A stretch of 64,000 nucleotides of DNA, from the NCBI GenBank assembly GCA_013397865.1, contig VZTI01001178.1, forward strand, positions 1,134,194-1,198,193, given 5' to 3'. Shown here one piece after another: positions 60,949-64,000 of this stretch. The notes below the pieces were generated by a model. It was not told where the DNA came from and ran no database searches. It was given only the letters and a program-made list of their open reading frames with translations. Source of the DNA: Struthidea cinerea. Taxonomy: Eukaryota > Chordata > Aves > Passeriformes > Corcoracidae. Position numbers and translations under genes: made by a program. How positions within the stretch are numbered: position 1 is the stretch's first letter; every line of letters starts with the position of its first letter.

Positions 60949-62180
60949 AAAGATCTCCCTCTGCACAGCACTGACGGCGCAGCTGCCGCAGCCTGTACAG
61001 TTTAAGGAGGCCTCCAGTCCATCCTTTGGTTTCCCAGCAGTGGCCAGCCTTGCTTCTCCTCCACCAGCTCCTCTCTGGGAGCAAAGCCTTGGATGAGCCC
61101 ACTCAGGGGGAGCTTGGCTAAGGTTTATTCCTGAGCCTGGTGCTCCTATGTTAAGGTGAATAGGAATAATATTCACTTCAAGGAGAGATGAGGCCCTTGT
61201 GTTGACTACATTATCATTTATACGAACAAAAAGAGCTTAAAATGTTAGCATATCCTTTTGAAAACGGAGCTTTGCATCCTATTAAGAGGAAGGAAACAAC
61301 CTGCAGCGCATTGTATTTCCAAGCTCCTGTCAAGAAACACTTACGGCTGTCGCCTGCTTGCGGAGCATCCAGCTTGAGGAATAAATTGGGAATAGCTCCC
61401 CGAGAGCTGATCACCCAACAAAGGGATAGGAAACGCCGCTCAGTTAAAATCCAGCCAAACGCAAGGCTCGGATCTGTGTCAGACAGAAGCTCAGGGAACT
61501 TGGGGGATTGAGAGTTGCACATGTTTCCTGGTGTGGAGGCGTGGGTAGGAACACATCTCCCAGCTTGGCTTTGGAGGGTGGGGGCATTTGGGTGAGATTC
61601 CCCCATTTTGTGACGCTGTGGATTTCGGCAGGGTGGTTTTTAGCCTGGCTGGAAGAGAGAGGAAAAACAAACTTAATTTGACCCCTGTGATTTGGAAAAA
61701 AAACATTTCAACGTCAAGATTGCTTCCTGCTGGTATCAGATGGCTGGGAGATCTCAAGGGAATAAGCTGGAAGTCCTCAGTTCCAGCTGGAGAGAGGTGT
61801 GCAATACGTAGCACGTGGCTCATGCTGGTGTGTCACACCTGAACTGGCCATTGGGATTGTGCCTCCCAGTCCCTAAATCTGCTCCTCCATCCCCTGCACA
61901 AGGCAGTCAGTTCTGCCTGCAGTGCAAGCAGAGTCTTTGTTTTGAGGAAAAACTGGGAGAAAGCCCTAAATCCCAAACAGAAAACCTCCAAAAGCCTTTC
62001 CCCAAGCAGGGCTTTTGGAGATGAGCTTGGCAATTTGCTAATGTGAACTTGTAGCCCCACTGGAGTCTTTGTAGAGCCAAAATACACCTGGAGGGGAAGA
62101 ACCAGGATATTCAGGTGCAGAATTGCTTTGTCAGGCTGCTGAGTCTGGTGCTTGGAGCCGTCTGTAGTTGCATCTTCTGT
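60949..62180. other. Unique DNA
   Basis: Nothing recognised. 61140-61260 is AT-rich. Open frames are short and overlapping. Confidence 0.4.
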
Positions 62181-62620
62181 TGTGGAAGGAAACCCCTCTG
62201 TAGTACTGACGCCTGGGCAAGGACTTTGCTCATCAGATGGAGAATGCAAAGCCGTTTATTGCGCAGTCAGAATTCCCTAAATCCCAGCACCCCACAGGAT
62301 ATCACACCCTATAAACAGGAGAGATGTTCCCCACAGTGCCCCCAATCACCTGGGGCATTGCACAGATTTCACCTATTATGGTAACAGGCAAACAATGCCC
62401 TATAAGGCCACAAACTGCAATGAACACTTCTCACAGGCCCAGTCTGTCCATAAACACACAATCCTCTCTCAGTCCATCCCCGGTGACCTGGATGCACTCC
62501 CAGGGTCACCTCCGGGCCCAGGACAGAGCCCCTCTCTCTGATCCTCAGGGCCCATCTCTCTACCACCACCCAGTGCACTCCAACACCCCTCACGTGCCCT
62601 TCCCACCCTGCCCTCTCTGT
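62181..62620 (-). mobile_element. Putative LTR, ends uncertain
   Basis: On the minus strand there is a TATA-like 'ctgtttataggg' (complement of 62308-62319). About 55 bp downstream lies a polyadenylation signal AATAAA (complement of 62253-62258) followed by a GC-mixed stretch that ends '...ccttccaca' at 62181. This spacing fits the U3, R and U5 parts of an LTR. The upstream edge is not resolved: 'ctctgt' at 62615-62620 only partly matches 'ttctgt' at 62175-62180. No retroviral coding region is attached. Confidence 0.45.
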
Positions 62621-62936
62621 TGCGCTGCATAGGGAGGGTGGATGCTCTTCCCGTGCCAGCTCAGGTGCATTTTCGGGCTGGGAGGGGATATGTTGGGTCT
62701 GCTGAGCTGGAGTTCATTTCCCACAGGAGCCCTCCCTGTGCTGTGTCCCCCTGGGGAGCTGGACAGGCGTTTATGGCACACCCATGTTCTGGTTTGGGCA
62801 CGGTTGGCACAGCCTCAGCGCTGTCTCTCAGCATTCCCCACGTCCAGGGGCTGGGGTGGGCAAGATCCCGGGACGGGACACAGCCAGGCCAGCTGACCCC
62901 AACTGACCCCAACTGACCAGAGGAATATTCCAGACC

Positions 62937-63181
62937 CCCAGCTCAGATCAAAAAGCTACGGAAGGGAGGAGGAACAGGGGGCACTCATTACTTGTATTTG
63001 TCTCCTGGAGCAGCCGCTCCATGCTCTGGTGCATTAGGAAAAAACATGGACAAGTTTAGTCCTTCCTGAGGAGCCCAGGCAGCAGCCCCCCAGCTTTGGA
63101 AATGGTGAGGTTGTATTGAAAAGGAAGTCCGGCTTCCCTGGAAGTGGCTGAGCATCCCTCGCTTGTAGGTGCTAAAAAGCC
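62937..63181 (+). repeat. 245-bp direct repeat, first copy
   Basis: Repeated at 63215-63459 with 2 mismatches (near 63006 and 63101). The second copy sits exactly between two Ns, so the pair is probably an assembly artefact. Confidence 0.95.
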
Positions 63182-63213
63182 AGAAGCAGAGAAATTCTTC
63201 AGCCTTTTCTCAA

Positions 63214-63460
63214 NCCCAGCTCAGATCAAAAAGCTACGGAAGGGAGGAGGAACAGGGGGCACTCATTACTTGTATTTGTCTCCCGGAGCAGCCGCTCCAT
63301 GCTCTGGTGCATTAGGAAAAAACATGGACAAGTTTAGTCCTTCCTGAGGAGCCCAGGCAGCAGCCCCCCAGCTTTGGAGATGGTGAGGTTGTATTGAAAA
63401 GGAAGTCCGGCTTCCCTGGAAGTGGCTGAGCATCCCTCGCTTGTAGGTGCTAAAAAGCCN
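63214..63460. other. Assembly join: 245-bp duplicate bounded by N at 63214 and 63460
   Basis: Single N characters at 63214 and 63460 enclose a duplicate of 62937-63181. Single-base gaps next to repeated sequence are typical of contig joining or of a haplotype copy retained in the scaffold. Confidence 0.85.
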
Positions 63461-63654
63461 TTAGAAAATTATTAAAGAAAAAAGCTTCGGCTTCCACTTG
63501 TCCATGAGCCTGGGCTCTGTGTCATTTTCTTTATGCATCTCGGACATAACAGCGACACCTCGCTGGTGGGAAGGAGAGAATAAACCTTTCTTTTCCGTTT
63601 GCTTGTGCACTCAGACTTTGGCTTTTGCGTTAGTAAACTGCCTTATCTCAACGT

Positions 63655-63800
63655 GTGAGTTGTTTTCCGTCTTATTTTATCTCTCCAGTCCAGCTGGGAA
63701 GATGGAGCAGCTCTGTGAGCACCTGGTGCCCAGCCAAGGTCAGCCCACCACAGTCGATTGTGAAATCATGGAATCCAGGAATGGTCTGGGTTGGAAGGGA
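63655..63800 (+). repeat. 146-bp direct repeat, first copy
   Basis: Identical to 63855-64000, which follows the N at 63854 and runs to the window edge. It covers the LTR end and the first bases of the next CR1. Confidence 0.95.
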
Positions 63801-63853
63801 CCTTAAAGATCATCTCATGCCATGGGCAGGGACACCTTCCACTGTCCCAGGGT
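63762..63853 (-). mobile_element. CR1 3' tail (group A), cut by an N
   Basis: 'gaaatcatggaatccaggaa', 'tctgggttggaagggacctt', 'gccatgggcagggacacctt' and 'ccactgtcccagggt', then N at 63854. The element is repeated from 63961 to the window edge within the duplicate. Confidence 0.9.
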
Positions 63854-64000
63854 NGTGAGTTGTTTTCCGTCTTATTTTATCTCTCCAGTCCAGCTGGGAA
63901 GATGGAGCAGCTCTGTGAGCACCTGGTGCCCAGCCAAGGTCAGCCCACCACAGTCGATTGTGAAATCATGGAATCCAGGAATGGTCTGGGTTGGAAGGGA
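63854..64000. other. Assembly join: N at 63854 plus 146-bp exact duplicate
   Basis: After the N the sequence restarts at the position of 63655 and is identical for 146 bp to the window edge. The true continuation of the CR1 tail is therefore probably not represented here. Confidence 0.85.

Larger units (their letters stand above)
62691..63752 (+). mobile_element. ERVL-type LTR, inflated by duplication and an insert
   Basis: The U3 start is 'tgttgggtctgctgagctgg' and 'gttcatttcccacagg'. The hallmark 'gacacagccaggccagctga' and ccccaactgacc units (one extra at 62893-62918) come next, then 'ggaatattcc'. Later parts are 'ccggcttccctggaagtggc' and 'ggcttttgcgttagtaaact' with 'gccttatctcaacg'. The end is 'ggtcagcccaccaca'. 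The order matches the common bird ERVL LTR as I recall it. The usual ATTAAA signal is changed ('tagtaaact'). It holds an 87-bp insert at 63027-63113 and an N-bounded duplicate at 63215-63459. No target-site duplication was identified. Confidence 0.75.

Noticed and set aside
62937..63459. Tandem satellite of about 278-bp period
   Set aside because: Only two copies, the second exactly bounded by Ns; assembly duplication is the simpler explanation.
1..64000. tRNA, rRNA, CRISPR array, phage or bacterial genes
   Set aside because: I looked for tRNA B-box-like GGTTCGA motifs, regular short repeats with spacers, and dense same-strand gene packing, and found none.

Overview
This window reads as repeat-rich vertebrate nuclear DNA with no recognisable protein-coding exon. 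It carries about 30 pieces of the CR1 LINE, the dominant retrotransposon of birds, plus several LTRs and no mammalian SINE. The host is therefore almost certainly a bird. The CR1 and LTR variants look most like those of songbirds, which is an inference from recalled consensus sequences. The window is either intergenic or inside a very large intron. I found no tRNA, rRNA, CRISPR array, operon or prokaryote-like gene. Open frames of 150 to 257 codons occur, but the longest lie in or antisense to CR1 and none resembles a known protein.

CR1 copies are called '+' when they run towards the usual 3' tail, where a short ATTCT-like motif follows the line 'ctttaaggtcccttcc' or an equivalent. They are called '-' when they start with the complement. 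Three tail types are visible. Group A ends with ctttaaggtcccttcc after a ctgtggctgcccc box. Group B has a gtggc box and ends with ggtcttttccaacc. Group C has ggggttgttggggtgtct and ends with gtgggtcccttccaact. Nearly all copies are 5'-truncated; those at 6441, 18980, 27507 and 30126 reach back towards or into the end of ORF2. Both strands are used about equally.

Layout: 1-6.9 kb is unique DNA with five CR1 pieces. 6.9-11.6 kb is unique with one solo LTR. 11.6-40.4 kb is densely seeded with CR1, including a nested insertion at 17.3-17.8 kb. 40.4-48.6 kb has no CR1. 48.6-52.4 kb has two CR1 pieces and a second LTR of the 8.8 kb family. 52.4-60.4 kb again has no CR1 but holds a probable ancient LINE relic. 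60.4-64 kb has a CR1, two LTR regions and three single-N assembly joins.

The most informative observations are three. (1) A 384-bp segment at 31.6 kb recurs inverted at 60.6 kb with only 5 mismatches, including 199 bp of non-CR1 leader, although the adjoining CR1 tails have diverged far more. (2) Two LTR copies each have perfect 6-bp target-site duplications. (3) Every N in the window (51716, 63214, 63460, 63854) sits beside a local duplication, which points to assembly artefacts. Several AT-rich, repeat-free blocks could be conserved regulatory elements, but this needs alignment to test. I see no convincing new biological system here.
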